Origin: Natrinema salinisoli | GTDB taxonomy: Archaea > Halobacteriota > Halobacteria > Halobacteriales > Natrialbaceae | NCBI RefSeq assembly: GCF_020405205.1 | Contig: NZ_CP084469.1 | Span: 3,720,001-3,784,000, forward strand | DNA length: 64,000 bases | Direction: 5' to 3' | Part shown: in pieces, positions 18,310 through 27,861 of the stretch | Layout of the letters: every line of letters begins with the position of its first letter | Position numbering within the stretch: the first letter of the stretch is position 1 | Program-made: the position numbers and the translations under genes | Notes under the pieces: model-generated | Seen by the model: the letters and a program-made list of their open reading frames with translations, nothing else | Told to the model about the DNA's origin: nothing | Database searches by the model: none

Positions 18310-19887
18310 ATGGCACAACAGCGACGCATGGGTGGGCAGCCCATGTTCATTATGAGCGAGGACAGTCAACGAACGCAGGGTCGGGACGCGCAGTCGTCCA
18401 ACATCATGGCCGGCAAGGCCGTGGCCGAGTCGGTACGCACCACGCTCGGACCCCGCGGAATGGACAAGATGCTCGTCGACTCCGGCGGGGACGTCGTCAT
18501 CACGAACGACGGCGCGACCATTCTCAACGAGATGGACATCGAGCACCCCGCGGCCCAGATGATCGTCGAGGTCGCCGACTCCCAGGAAGAGGAAGTCGGT
18601 GACGGGACGACGACCGCGGCGGTGCTGGCGGGCAACCTGCTGGGCGAGGCCGAAGACCTCATCGAGCAGGACGTCCACGCGACGACGATCGTCGAAGGGT
18701 ATCACGAGGCCGCCGAGATCGCCCTCGAGGCGATCGACGAGCAGGTCAACGAGGCCGACGTCGACGACGAGATCCTGCGGCAGGTCGCCGAGTCCTGTAT
18801 GACCGGTAAAGGAACCGGCGGACTCACCGCCGCGTCGCTGGCCGAGACGGTCGTCGAAGCGATCCGTCACGTCGATACCGGCGAGGGCGTCGCACGCGAC
18901 AACGTCACCGTCCACACCCAGATCGGTGCGTCGTCGAACGCGACCGAACTCGTTCCCGGGATCATCGTCGACGAAGAGCCCGTCCACGACGGCATGCCCA
19001 GCGAGGTCGAAGACGCGTCGATCGCCATTCTCGACGTCGAACTCGGCGTCCGAACCGGCGACGTCGACGCAGAGTACGCCATCGACTCGATCGACCAGCT
19101 CAACGCCGCCATCGACGCCGAGGAAGGCGAGCTCGAGGGCTACGCCGAGACCGTCGCCGAGAGCGGGGCCGACGTCGTCTTCACCACCGAGGACGTCCAC
19201 GACCGCGTCGCCAACGCGCTCGCCAACGAGGGCGTCCTCGTCTTCGAGGGACTGGGCGACAGCGACGCCCGCCAGGTCGCGTCCGCGACCGGCGCGCGCC
19301 GCGTCGGCGACCTCGACGACCTCGAGGAATCCGACTTCGGCTCGGCCGACCGGATCCACACCGAAACCTACGGCGACGACGACCTCGCGTTCGTCGAGGG
19401 CGGTCAAGCGGCCGAGACCGTCACCGTCTTCGTCCGCGGCGGTACCGAACACATCGTCGACGAACTCGAGCGTGCCATCGGCGACGCCCTCGACGTCGTC
19501 GCGACGGCCCTGGAGTCCGGCGAAGTCGTCCCCGGAGCCGGCGCGACCGAGATCGCGATCGCGGACAAGATCCGCGAGGAAGCCGCGGGTATCGAGGGCC
19601 GCAAGCAACTCGCCGTGACGGCCTTCGCCGACGCGGTCGACATCGTCCCCCGGACCCTCGCCGCCAACACCGGCCGAGATCCCATCGACGTGCTGGTTGA
19701 CCTTCGGTCCGCCCACGAGTCCGACGGTCGAGCCGGGCTGATCACCAAGGGCGACGAGGTCACGATCGACGATCCCTTCGAGCACGGCGTCGTCGACCCT
19801 GCCGACGTCAAGCGCGAAGCCGTCGAGAGTGCGACGGAAGCCGCCACGATGATCGCCCGCATCGACGACGTCATCGCCGCCGAATAA
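18310..19887 (+). CDS. thermosome subunit without GGM tail (Cct3-like group II chaperonin)
   Basis: Subunit of the double-ring archaeal chaperonin that folds proteins with ATP. The 525-residue protein has the equatorial ATP site ([39 protein letters not shown]-type region changed to [13 protein letters not shown]) and the apical domain. Unlike most thermosome subunits it ends DDVIAAE with no GGM-rich tail, and the region around residues 340-380 is very acidic. That matches the divergent third haloarchaeal subunit (Cct3). It stands alone behind a strong promoter; five T residues at 19924-19928 follow as a likely terminator. Confidence 0.9.
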   Translation: MAQQRRMGGQPMFIMSEDSQRTQGRDAQSSNIMAGKAVAESVRTTLGPRGMDKMLVDSGGDVVITNDGATILNEMDIEHPAAQMIVEVADSQEEEVGDGTTTAAVLAGNLLGEAEDLIEQDVHATTIVEGYHEAAEIALEAIDEQVNEADVDDEILRQVAESCMTGKGTGGLTAASLAETVVEAIRHVDTGEGVARDNVTVHTQIGASSNATELVPGIIVDEEPVHDGMPSEVEDASIAILDVELGVRTGDVDAEYAIDSIDQLNAAIDAEEGELEGYAETVAESGADVVFTTEDVHDRVANALANEGVLVFEGLGDSDARQVASATGARRVGDLDDLEESDFGSADRIHTETYGDDDLAFVEGGQAAETVTVFVRGGTEHIVDELERAIGDALDVVATALESGEVVPGAGATEIAIADKIREEAAGIEGRKQLAVTAFADAVDIVPRTLAANTGRDPIDVLVDLRSAHESDGRAGLITKGDEVTIDDPFEHGVVDPADVKREAVESATEAATMIARIDDVIAAE

Positions 19888-19983
19888 CGTCGCTGTTCGC
19901 AGCAGTCGTTCTCTCTATCTGACTTTTTCGACCGATACCGCATCGATGTAACGGTGAGCATGCCGCCCGGCCATCAATGTTAA

Positions 19984-19993
19984 GTGTTAACAC
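19984..19993. promoter_or_regulatory. perfect 10-bp palindrome at HalOD1 gene promoter
   Basis: GTGTTAACAC, a perfect dyad centred 23 bases before the ATG at 20012, overlapping the place where the TATA box of a leaderless message should be. It looks like an operator where a dimeric repressor could block promoter recognition. Confidence 0.4.
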
Positions 19994-20011
19994 ATATCAA
20001 TCAAATATATT

Positions 20012-20383
20012 ATGTCCGGACCCGCTCCGCGAAAGACCCTGACGGCGATCGGCGACACCGACGGTCGCACGGTCTACTACGACGAGGATCGGGAGACGTA
20101 CCACACGTGGTGTGACGAGGGCGATTACGAACCGGTGAGTACGGCCCTCCTCATGACCGTCTCGTCGGTGCTCGGGGTCGAGCCGAACGATCTCGAGGCG
20201 CTCTCGGAGTGCGTCGAACCGGACGCGTTGAACGCGCTGTTCGTCCACTGGCGAGGTGACGAGCCCCGCGTCGGCGACGGTTCGGTCTCCTTTACGTTCT
20301 CACAGTGTGCCGTGACGGTCCGGTCGGACGGCGAGATCGTGATCGATCCGACGCGACGACACCTCCCGTCAATCAGCGGCTGA
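20012..20383 (+). CDS. HalOD1 output-domain protein
   Basis: A 123-residue stand-alone halobacterial output domain 1, found alone or after response-regulator and PAS modules in haloarchaea, molecular role unsettled. Visible features are PVSTALLMTVSSVLGVEPNDLEALSECVEPDALNALF and a C-terminal strand region VSFTFSQCAVTVRSDGEIVI, matching the family pattern of a helix pair followed by beta strands. The promoter region has a palindrome (19984-19993). A second HalOD1 protein is encoded at 34964-35230. Confidence 0.8.
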   Translation: MSGPAPRKTLTAIGDTDGRTVYYDEDRETYHTWCDEGDYEPVSTALLMTVSSVLGVEPNDLEALSECVEPDALNALFVHWRGDEPRVGDGSVSFTFSQCAVTVRSDGEIVIDPTRRHLPSISG

Positions 20384-20425
20384 TGGGTCCGGGTGAGGCC
20401 CCCGCTCACAACTACTCGTCCCCCG

Positions 20426-21268
20426 TCAGTCACGGGCATTCCCGGCCGGCTCGAGGACGACCCGATCGCCGGGCTCGAGGCCGAACGCGTCGTCGCCACG
20501 CCCCTGATTGACGTCGAGTTCCACGTAGCCGTGGCTCCCGACGGTCGCGAGTCGGTCGCCGACGGGAACGGCCGCGAACGTCTCTCCGACCGGAACGGGG
20601 TCGCCGTTTACCAGCAGCCGCTCTCGCCCGTCGAGATACGAACCGGGCACGTTCGTGATCGCGTTCCCGAACCCGTCGACCACCAGCACCTCGCCCCTCG
20701 CCCGTTCCTCCTCGAACGTGGGGTCCGGAAGCTCGAGGTCGACATCAACTGCGTCCGGCTCGAGCCACTCGAGCGAGCCGAGCGCGTCGATATCGGTCTC
20801 GTGAACCCCACCGGCGGCGGGTGCGAAGACGTCCCGTCCGTGGAAGGTGTTGCTCCGTGGGACCTCCCCGTCGCTCGAGGCCGTCGGGGAGTCCGCCGGC
20901 GTCGTCGGATCCGCGGGACCGAGCGTCCGCTCGTCGATCACGTACGTCTCGAGTCGATCCTCGTCGCCGCCCGCGAGCCGCCGCGCTGCGGGCAGCAAGA
21001 CGCCGTTGTCCGGGCCGACGAGCGCGTGATCGCCCGCACGGAGAACGATCGCCGCCCGGTCGGTGCCGACGCCGGGGTCGACGACGACCAGGTGCGTTGC
21101 AGGCGGGAAGTACGGGAAGACCTCGCGCAGCCAGAAGGCGGCGGTTCGGACGTCCTGTCGGGGGAAATCGTGTGCGACGTCGACCAATCGAGCGTCCGTC
21201 CGCTGCAACAGGACTCCCTTCATGGCCGCAGGATACGGCGTGCCGAAGTCGGATGCGAGCGTAATCAT
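20426..21268 (-). CDS. SAM hydroxide adenosyltransferase (DUF62 / chlorinase-fluorinase fold)
   Basis: Hydrolyses S-adenosylmethionine to adenosine and methionine in characterised archaeal homologues. The 280-residue protein begins MITLASDFG and continues PAAMKGVL, with VVDPGVGTDR at about residue 58 and GPDNGVL at about 80, then the C-terminal barrel with VDGFGNAITNVPGS. Those motifs define the family. The start at 21268 is chosen to match the conserved MITLASDFG beginning. An acidic insertion of about 30 residues near 115-145 separates the two domains. It lies next to nadM on the same strand (92-base gap), a possible cofactor-salvage pair. Confidence 0.88.
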   Translation of the reverse strand: MITLASDFGTPYPAAMKGVLLQRTDARLVDVAHDFPRQDVRTAAFWLREVFPYFPPATHLVVVDPGVGTDRAAIVLRAGDHALVGPDNGVLLPAARRLAGGDEDRLETYVIDERTLGPADPTTPADSPTASSDGEVPRSNTFHGRDVFAPAAGGVHETDIDALGSLEWLEPDAVDVDLELPDPTFEEERARGEVLVVDGFGNAITNVPGSYLDGRERLLVNGDPVPVGETFAAVPVGDRLATVGSHGYVELDVNQGRGDDAFGLEPGDRVVLEPAGNARD

Positions 21269-21359
21269 GCTCGACCGTAGGCGGTGCTCGCTCAAAGACG
21301 GCGCGGACTCGGGTCATCGGCCGTCTCTCGTCGGGACCGATCGCTCGGCACTCGGCCCG

Positions 21360-21878
21360 TCAGTTCTCGTTCGAATCCGAGTCGCTGACCATCCGAATGC
21401 GTTCGAGACCGTCGGTCTCCTCGACGACTTCGACGACGGCCTTCGGGACGAGCGACTCCCAGTCGCCGCCGGTGATCATCCGCTCGCGAACCTCCGACCC
21501 CTCGAGGACCTCGCGGTTGAACATCGGGGACTGACGGATCTCGATACCGGCCTCGCGGAAGAGCTGGATGACCAGCGGATTGTTCGAGTACGCGACGTCG
21601 AAGTCGGGGCTCATACTCTGGACGTGGCTCACCCACACCGAGTTCCGCTCGAGGTCCTCGATGGGGACGGCGTAGGTTACGAGATCGGAATCGACGAGCG
21701 ACTTCGTGATCATCATGATCCGCTCGCCCGCTGTAAACGGGTTCCGGACGGTGTGTGAGTCGTCGGCGCTCCCGATTCCGAGGACGAGTTCGTCGACGTC
21801 CTCGGCGATCTTCTCGACCATACTTCGATGACCGTTGTGGAAGGGCTGAAAGCGACCGATGTAGAACCCCCGAGTCAT
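21360..21878 (-). CDS. nadM: archaeal nicotinamide-nucleotide adenylyltransferase
   Basis: Makes NAD from NMN and ATP. The 172-residue protein shows the nucleotidyltransferase signature GRFQPFHNGH at residues 8-17, the substrate segment GIGSADDSHTVRNPFTAGER, and the second ATP motif EVLEGSEVRERMI at about residue 122, all as in archaeal NadM enzymes. Length is typical, with a short acidic tail. The start is ATG at 21878. It is divergent from lonB across a 330-base spacer. Confidence 0.93.
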   Translation of the reverse strand: MTRGFYIGRFQPFHNGHRSMVEKIAEDVDELVLGIGSADDSHTVRNPFTAGERIMMITKSLVDSDLVTYAVPIEDLERNSVWVSHVQSMSPDFDVAYSNNPLVIQLFREAGIEIRQSPMFNREVLEGSEVRERMITGGDWESLVPKAVVEVVEETDGLERIRMVSDSDSNEN

Positions 21879-22208
21879 AGCGGGAACTGTTCGGGCACAG
21901 CGCTTAAGCGTGGCGAGTTTCCCGCGATCCGATACGTCGGCACGCCGAGTGTCGGTCGTTGGGAGCGATCACTGCGCTCATCCGTCGGCCAAGGGGGTAG
22001 TTATTGCTACACTCGGACACCACGATTTCGACAGGTCAGGTGACCGTATATTCCGACGCTAGTAACAACGTATTAAATAATCGAACGGTGTCTCCTGAAT
22101 CCCCCCGTCGACCGCTGTCCGCCCCGGTATCAGCAACTGACACCATACTCCGCATGGAGAAAGTATATCAGTCGCAATCCCTTCGACTCAGGTACCGAAC
22201 AGAGTTCT
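21879..22208. other. intergenic region between nadM and lonB with lonB promoter
   Basis: No credible gene. GTATATC at 22163-22169 is a good TATA box for lonB, giving a leader of about 15 bases. A second AT-rich stretch (CGTATTAAATAATCG, about 22068-22082) may be an upstream promoter. The rest shows nothing recognisable. Confidence 0.5.
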
Positions 22209-24365
22209 ATGAGTAACGATACGAACGTTGACGACCCTCCCGAAGACGTCACGGACGCTCCCGAGGACGGCGAGTCCGCGGAGCGCTCCGAGCGTCAGGG
22301 AGACCGGTCGCCGCCTGAGGAAGACGGTGACCGTCGTCACGACGTCGACGATCCGATCGACGAGTTCGAGCCGACGTCCGAGGAGGAGGACGACGACATC
22401 GAGACCGTCGAGGACCTCGGTAGCACGGTCGAGGTCGATCCGGGGGTCGAAGTCGACGAGGAGATCGCCGAGGACGACCTCCTGGGCGGGCTCAAGATCG
22501 ACTCGACGGAGGACATCGAGGTTCCCGATCGGCTCGTCGACCAGGTCATCGGCCAGGACGAAGCTCGAGATATCATTATCAAGGCAGCGAAGCAGCGTCG
22601 CCACGTCATGATGATCGGCTCGCCGGGGACCGGCAAGTCGATGCTGGCGAAGGCGATGAGCCAACTGCTTCCGAAGGAGGACCTTCAGGACGTCTTAGTC
22701 TACCACAATCCCGACGACGGGAACGAGCCGAAGGTCCGAACCGTCCCCGCCGGCAAGGGCGAACAGATCATCGACGCCCACAAGGAAGAAGCCCGCAAGC
22801 GCAACCAGATGCGCTCGATCCTGATGTGGATCATCATCGCGGTCGTCATCGGCTACGCGATCCTCAGCCCCGCCAGCATTCTGCTCGGCGTCCTCGCGGC
22901 GGGGATCATCTGGCTGATCTTCCGCTACACCTCTCGCGGCTCGGACGCGATGGTCCCCAACATGATCGTCAACAACGGCGATCAGCGCGTGGCCCCCTTC
23001 GAGGACGCGACGGGCGCCCACGCCGGCGCGCTGCTGGGCGACGTCCGCCACGACCCCTTCCAGTCCGGGGGTATGGAGACCCCGAGCCACGACCGCGTCG
23101 AACCGGGCTCGATCCACAAGTCCAACAAGGGCGTGCTGTTCGTCGACGAGATCAACACGCTCGACATCCGGACTCAGCAGAAGCTGATGACGGCCATCCA
23201 GGAGGGCGAGTTCGCCATCACGGGCCAGTCCGAGCGCTCCTCGGGCGCGATGGTCCAGACCGAACCCGTCCCCTGTGACTTCATCATGGTCGCCGCCGGG
23301 AACCTCGACGCCATGGAGAACATGCACCCCGCGCTCCGCAACCGGATCAAGGGGTACGGCTACGAGGTCTACATGGACGACACCATCGAGGACACCCCCG
23401 AGATGCGGCGCAAGTACGCCCGCTTCATCGCCCAGGAGGTCGAACGCGACGGCCGCCTCCCGCACTTCACCGACGACGCCGTCGAAGAGGTAATCCTCGA
23501 GGCGAAACGCCGCTCGGGCCGCAAGAACCACCTCACGCTGCTGTTCCGCAGCCTCGGTGGCCTGGTCCGGGTCGCGGGCGACATCGCCCGCGCCGAGGAT
23601 CGGGAGTTCACGACCCGCGACGACGTCCTGCAGGCCAAGAAGCGGTCGCGCTCGATCGAGCAACAGCTCGCCGACGACTACATCGAGCGCCGCAAGGACT
23701 ACGAACTGCAGGTCAACGAAGGCGGCGTCGAAGGCCGCGTCAACGGGCTCGCCGTCATGGGCGAGGACTCGGGCATCATGCTCCCGGTCATGGCCGAGAT
23801 CGCCCCCGCACAGGGCGGCGGGCAGGTCATCGCCACCGGGAAGCTTCAGGAGATGGCCGAGGAGTCCGTCCAGAACGTCTCCGCGATCATCAAGAAGTTC
23901 TCCGACGTCGATCTCTCGGAGAAGGACATCCACATCCAGTTCGTCCAGGCCGGGCAACAGGGCGTCGACGGCGACTCCGCCTCCATCACGGTGGCGACCG
24001 CCGTCATCAGCGCACTGGAAAACATCCCGGTCGATCAATCGGTCGCGATGACCGGATCGCTCTCGGTGCGCGGCGACGTGCTTCCGGTCGGGGGGGTCAC
24101 CCACAAGATCGAAGCCGCCGCGAAGGCCGGCTGTACGAAGGTCATCATCCCCGAGGCGAACGAACAGGACGTGATGATCGAAGAGGAGTACGAGGAGATG
24201 ATCGAGATCATCCCCTGTGCGAACATCAGCGAAGTCCTCGACGTCGCCCTGATGGGCGAACCGAAGAAGGACTCGCTCGTCGATCGGCTCAAGTCGATCA
24301 CCGGCACGGCGTTCGACCAGGGCACCGTCGGCTCCGCCGGCGGGTCGAACCCGAGCCCGCAGTAA
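22209..24365 (+). CDS. lonB: membrane-anchored ATP-dependent protease LonB
   Basis: Essential archaeal membrane protease that degrades regulatory and damaged proteins. The 718-residue protein has a very acidic N-terminus of about 100 residues, Walker A GSPGTGKS at 137, two adjacent transmembrane helices inserted in the AAA+ module (ILMWIIIAVVIGYAIL and LLGVLAAGIIWLIF, about residues 205-240), Walker B VLFVDEINTL, and the protease domain. The catalytic dyad is Ser590 in DGDSAS and Lys633 in THKIEAA. No intein is present. The next gene, a CPBP membrane protease, starts on the base after its stop. Confidence 0.96.
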   Translation: MSNDTNVDDPPEDVTDAPEDGESAERSERQGDRSPPEEDGDRRHDVDDPIDEFEPTSEEEDDDIETVEDLGSTVEVDPGVEVDEEIAEDDLLGGLKIDSTEDIEVPDRLVDQVIGQDEARDIIIKAAKQRRHVMMIGSPGTGKSMLAKAMSQLLPKEDLQDVLVYHNPDDGNEPKVRTVPAGKGEQIIDAHKEEARKRNQMRSILMWIIIAVVIGYAILSPASILLGVLAAGIIWLIFRYTSRGSDAMVPNMIVNNGDQRVAPFEDATGAHAGALLGDVRHDPFQSGGMETPSHDRVEPGSIHKSNKGVLFVDEINTLDIRTQQKLMTAIQEGEFAITGQSERSSGAMVQTEPVPCDFIMVAAGNLDAMENMHPALRNRIKGYGYEVYMDDTIEDTPEMRRKYARFIAQEVERDGRLPHFTDDAVEEVILEAKRRSGRKNHLTLLFRSLGGLVRVAGDIARAEDREFTTRDDVLQAKKRSRSIEQQLADDYIERRKDYELQVNEGGVEGRVNGLAVMGEDSGIMLPVMAEIAPAQGGGQVIATGKLQEMAEESVQNVSAIIKKFSDVDLSEKDIHIQFVQAGQQGVDGDSASITVATAVISALENIPVDQSVAMTGSLSVRGDVLPVGGVTHKIEAAAKAGCTKVIIPEANEQDVMIEEEYEEMIEIIPCANISEVLDVALMGEPKKDSLVDRLKSITGTAFDQGTVGSAGGSNPSPQ

Positions 24366-25406
24366 ATGCCTCAGTGGACGACGTTCGTCGGTATCACGGC
24401 CGTCGTCCTCGTGTTGCTGCTCGTTTTATCGCATCTGACACAGTCCGCGTTTACCGACGCCGAACCCGATTCCGGCGGCGACGCCGGTTCGCGAACTGAC
24501 TCGTCGACGAGGGATTCCGTCGACGAGGCGGCCGATCCGAGCCTGCGGGAAGACGCGCCGTTCGACTCGGACGCGAACTCGATCGCGACGGATCACGATG
24601 CTTCTCGGAGCGTGGACGCCGCTGATTCTCCCTCGAGCGCGAGCGGGGAATCGGATCCGACCGCCCCAGATACCGCCAACGAGGTCCGGACGAGAGCCGA
24701 CACCGACGCCTCGAGCGAGAGACGCGGCAATGCCGTCGAGGACGCAGAACTCCGACGGCCGGCCGATCGCGGCGTCGATCCGGACTCGCTGTCGACCGGG
24801 ATGGTCCTCGCGAACGTCGCCTTCTCGCAGGGCCTGTTCGCGCTCGTCCTGCTCGGTGCAGTGGTCTATACGGCCATCCCGGCGTCGGCGCTGGGCCTCG
24901 AGCTCTCCGTCGACTATCTCCGGACGGGATTGCTGTGGGGTACGGCCGCGGGGATCGTCCTCTACGTCGCGAACGAACTCGCCGCAGCGGCTGCGACCCA
25001 TCTCGGCTTCGATCACGACGAGGCCCTCCGGGAACTGCTCTCTCCCGACTCGATCGGGGAGTGGGTCATTCTGCTCGTCGGCGTCTTGCCGATCATCGCC
25101 GTCTTCGAGGAGTTCCTCTTCCGGGCGGCGCTGATCGGCGTCCCCGCCGCGGGCTTCGGTCTCTCGCCGTGGCTGCTCGCGATCGGTTCGTCCGTCGCCT
25201 TCGCCGTCGGCCACGGCATGCAGGGGTCAGTCGGCGTCGTCGTCACCGGCGCGCTGGGGTTCGTGCTCGCGGCCGTCTTCATCGTCACCGGGAGCTTCCT
25301 GGTCGTCGTCGTCGCCCACTACCTCGTGAACGCCCTCGAGTTCGTCGTCCACGAAGGCTTCGAGCTCGAGTGGGCCGAAACCCTCGAACGGTATAGTAGT
25401 CGGTGA
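24366..25406 (+). CDS. CPBP family intramembrane protease in LonB operon
   Basis: A 346-residue membrane protein. It has one N-terminal helix, then about 120 acidic Ser/Asp/Thr-rich residues that look disordered, then a bundle of about six helices with CPBP motifs: FEEFLFRAALIG (catalytic Glu pair, about residue 256), VGHGMQGSVG (His) and VAHYLVNALE (second His). The start abuts the lonB stop with no gap, so it is almost certainly co-transcribed and may act in the same membrane proteolysis pathway; that role is inferred. The acidic linker is unusual for the family. Confidence 0.87.
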   Translation: MPQWTTFVGITAVVLVLLLVLSHLTQSAFTDAEPDSGGDAGSRTDSSTRDSVDEAADPSLREDAPFDSDANSIATDHDASRSVDAADSPSSASGESDPTAPDTANEVRTRADTDASSERRGNAVEDAELRRPADRGVDPDSLSTGMVLANVAFSQGLFALVLLGAVVYTAIPASALGLELSVDYLRTGLLWGTAAGIVLYVANELAAAAATHLGFDHDEALRELLSPDSIGEWVILLVGVLPIIAVFEEFLFRAALIGVPAAGFGLSPWLLAIGSSVAFAVGHGMQGSVGVVVTGALGFVLAAVFIVTGSFLVVVVAHYLVNALEFVVHEGFELEWAETLERYSSR

Positions 25407-25529
25407 ACGTCATTGCACTCCCGGTCGCGAATCAGCGGCCAGTACTGTTCGTGCTGGTCGCTCCAGTGCGAGCGGTGAGTAAATCGTTTCAACGACTACT
25501 ATAAGGGGCGGGCTCGAGTGACTCGATTT

Positions 25530-25874
25530 ATGGACGTCTCCGCCGGCTCGACGGCTCGGTCTCGAGCGATCACCGCCCTGATTCTGGGGTACTTCGTCGT
25601 GTTGGCCTACGCGACGATCACGAACGATCCGCTGGCGGCCACCGTCGTGGAACTCGGCTTCGGCATCATCGCGATTGCCGTCGGGGCGATGCTGTACGAC
25701 CGGAGCGAGGGACCGCGATCGGTGCTGACCGTCGGTGCGGGCTGTCTGATCGCGGGCGGCGTGCTCGCGTTCGTCGCCGTTTTTACGAAGTCGATCACCG
25801 TCGACACGTTGTCGTCGCTCCTCGTCTTTGCCGGGGTCGGCTGCTACGTGTACGCCGTCTGGATCGCGAACTGA
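25530..25874 (+). CDS. small four-helix membrane protein, function unknown
   Basis: A 114-residue protein with four hydrophobic helices (ALILGYFVVLAYATI, LGFGIIAIAVGAMLY, LTVGAGCLIAGGVLAFVAVF, LLVFAGVGCYVYAVWI). No motif is recognised. The ATG at 25530 is preferred over a GTG at 25518 because ACTATAA at about 25497-25503 places the transcript start close to 25530. It lies between the LonB operon and the convergent rnhB. Confidence 0.65.
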   Translation: MDVSAGSTARSRAITALILGYFVVLAYATITNDPLAATVVELGFGIIAIAVGAMLYDRSEGPRSVLTVGAGCLIAGGVLAFVAVFTKSITVDTLSSLLVFAGVGCYVYAVWIAN

Positions 25875-25922
25875 GCCGCGCCGATTCAGTCGGCCGATCT
25901 GCCGATCCGTTTTCGTAGAACG

Positions 25923-26615
25923 CTAAAACTGCTCGAGCCCCGTCTGCTCCGCTGCGGCGAGCGCCTCTTCGCAGGTCGACCACGATTCTCGGGCGAACGG
26001 CGGGAGTTCGCGGTGTTCGTCGATGTAGGAGGCGAGGAACTCGCGGGTGGTCGAATCGCCGGGGTAACCGCTCCCGATCTCCCCGTACTCCTCAGCCAGG
26101 GTAGCGACGTGTGCGTCGCGTTCGACTTTGGCGACGATGCTGGCCGCCCCGACGAGCGGCGAGTCGTCGTCGGCACCGTGGCGCGCGTCGATCTCGAGGG
26201 CGTTTGCGAGCGCGTCCGACGATCGGTCCCCACAGGCTTCGGCGACGCGACGAGCGAATCGATCGGCGTCGGTGTCGCAGGCGTCACAGAGCCCGGAAAC
26301 GGGAGCGCCCTCGAGCTCGTCGCTCTCGAGGTCCGCGAGCGCCGCGTCGATCGCCTCGGCGTGGGCCGCGACGGCCAGCGAATTCATGTCCGTCTCCGGG
26401 TCGTCGATCCGCGTGGGGGTGATCTCGGCGACGCCGACCCGGATCCCGTCGTCCGCGTGGAGCGCCGCCGCCAGTTCTTCGCGGCGGGCGGGCGCGAGTC
26501 GTTTCGAATCCGCGATTCCCTCCGGGAGGGCGCCGGAATCCTCGCAGTGGACAGCCGCCGCGAACATCGACCCGAGTGCGGGTCCCTTGCCGGCTTCGTC
26601 GACGCCGAAAGGCAT
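25923..26615 (-). CDS. rnhB: ribonuclease HII
   Basis: Removes RNA from RNA-DNA hybrids and misincorporated ribonucleotides. The 230-residue protein starts MPFGVDEAGKGPALGS, giving the first catalytic Asp and Glu, continues with the LAPARREEL region, and has the ARHGADDDSPLVGAASIVAKVERD segment (about residues 138-162) typical of archaeal RNase HII, with the remaining acidic residues. Length is normal. Single gene; convergent with 25530-25874. Confidence 0.93.
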   Translation of the reverse strand: MPFGVDEAGKGPALGSMFAAAVHCEDSGALPEGIADSKRLAPARREELAAALHADDGIRVGVAEITPTRIDDPETDMNSLAVAAHAEAIDAALADLESDELEGAPVSGLCDACDTDADRFARRVAEACGDRSSDALANALEIDARHGADDDSPLVGAASIVAKVERDAHVATLAEEYGEIGSGYPGDSTTREFLASYIDEHRELPPFARESWSTCEEALAAAEQTGLEQF

Positions 26616-26659
26616 ACCTCGAGGATCCGTCGCCGACGGCTAAATCGTTGCGTTCTCGG

Positions 26660-27208
26660 TCACTCCGGGATCCACCCGGCGAACTCGCCGCCGTCGATCG
26701 GCACCGCCAGGGCGCTCAGAACGCGCGCGGTCATCAGGTAGTGGCCGGCCAGCATCGTCAGTCCCACGACGGTTTCGGTGTCGGTGACCTCGACGGCCGC
26801 CTCGAAGAGCGGATCGGTGACGGTGCCCGCCGCGACGGCGCTCGCGTAGCGCATAATCGCCTGCTCCCGTTCCGGGAACGGACAGTCATCGTCGCGGGCG
26901 ATCGCCGCCAGTTCATCGATCGTGATGCCCGCTTTCTGGCCCAGTTCGACGTGCTGGTGCCACTCGTAGCGCGCCCGGACGGCTCTGGCGACCGACAGGA
27001 TCGCCAGTTCCCGTTCGCGCGTCGATAGGTCGCCGGCGTTCCACAACGCAGTCCCGTAGCGCATGTACGCCTGCATCGCCCGCGGAACGTGGCCAATCGA
27101 CTGGAACAGGTTCAGTTCGCCGAGGACGTCTTCGTCGAAGAGATACTGATAGTCCTCCGGGAGCTCCTCCTGGGTCAGTAACGGAACGCGTGCGTCGTCA
27201 CGTGACAT
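26660..27208 (-). CDS. carboxymuconolactone decarboxylase-like (AhpD fold) protein
   Basis: A 182-residue all-helical protein of the CMD/AhpD superfamily, recognised from RERELAILSVARAVRARYEWHQHVELGQKAGIT (about residues 70-102). The CxxC redox pair of true AhpD peroxidase partners is absent (the protein has a single Cys, in DDDCPF), so a redox role is unlikely and the enzymatic activity is unknown. The ATG at 27208 is chosen because upstream codons give a basic non-conserved extension. Single gene. Confidence 0.8.
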   Translation of the reverse strand: MSRDDARVPLLTQEELPEDYQYLFDEDVLGELNLFQSIGHVPRAMQAYMRYGTALWNAGDLSTRERELAILSVARAVRARYEWHQHVELGQKAGITIDELAAIARDDDCPFPEREQAIMRYASAVAAGTVTDPLFEAAVEVTDTETVVGLTMLAGHYLMTARVLSALAVPIDGGEFAGWIPE

Positions 27209-27348
27209 AGTCCTACTGCGAGAGGGTATCACAAAACGATACTGTCAGCGATGCGCTACCGGGGACCGATCGTCCCAACGGCTTCGGAAATCGCTCACGC
27301 TGGTTTCCGTCGCTGGCTTTCCGACTAGCCGATCCGAGTTTCGATCGA

Positions 27349-27861
27349 TTAATTTTCGGTGAGCCCCTTTCGCATCTCCATCGCGGGCAGTTCGAGATTG
27401 CCCGAGTCGTAAGTCCCAACGGGTCCCTCGGCGCCGTTGGCGTTGCACCGGCCGATACGGTCGAATCCGCAGGCCTCGTAGAAGCCGACGGCGTTGAGAG
27501 CGGCGAAGACGGTGAGGGTCTTGTGGCCAGCTTCCCGGGCGTGGAACTCGACGTTCTCGATGATCTCGGCGCCGACTCCCGTTCCGCCGTACTCGGGGTC
27601 GACGAAGACGCCCAGGAGCGAGCCGTCGCCGAGACGCACGCCGCCGAATCCGATCACCTCGCCGTCGTCCTCGGCGACGGCGGCGTACCGGTCTTCCCCG
27701 AATACGTGTTCGCGTACATCCATGGGTTCGGCGTCGGTCGGAGCCAAGTATCGCAGCTCCTCTTCGTCGTAGCTGTCTGCCCCGTAGTGGTGGAGCGCGT
27801 CAGTGTGAATGCAGAGCATCGCCTCGGCGTCTGCCGATTCAGCCGCTCGTACATCGACCAC
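27349..27861 (-). CDS. GNAT family N-acetyltransferase
   Basis: A 170-residue acetyl-CoA-dependent acyltransferase. The core acetyl-CoA loop is VDPEYGGTGVGAEIIENVEF (about residues 87-106), followed by FAALNAVGFYEACGFDRIGRC, the usual GNAT C-terminal strand region. The start is GTG at 27861 with the conserved VRAAESADAEAM beginning. The substrate cannot be told. Single gene with a 186-base upstream spacer in which I see only weak AT-rich promoter sequence. Confidence 0.85.
   Translation of the reverse strand: MVDVRAAESADAEAMLCIHTDALHHYGADSYDEEELRYLAPTDAEPMDVREHVFGEDRYAAVAEDDGEVIGFGGVRLGDGSLLGVFVDPEYGGTGVGAEIIENVEFHAREAGHKTLTVFAALNAVGFYEACGFDRIGRCNANGAEGPVGTYDSGNLELPAMEMRKGLTEN

Noticed and set aside
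18304-19785. A 493-codon minus-strand frame opposite the thermosome gene
   Set aside because: Val/Asp/Gly-rich shadow of a strongly conserved chaperonin.
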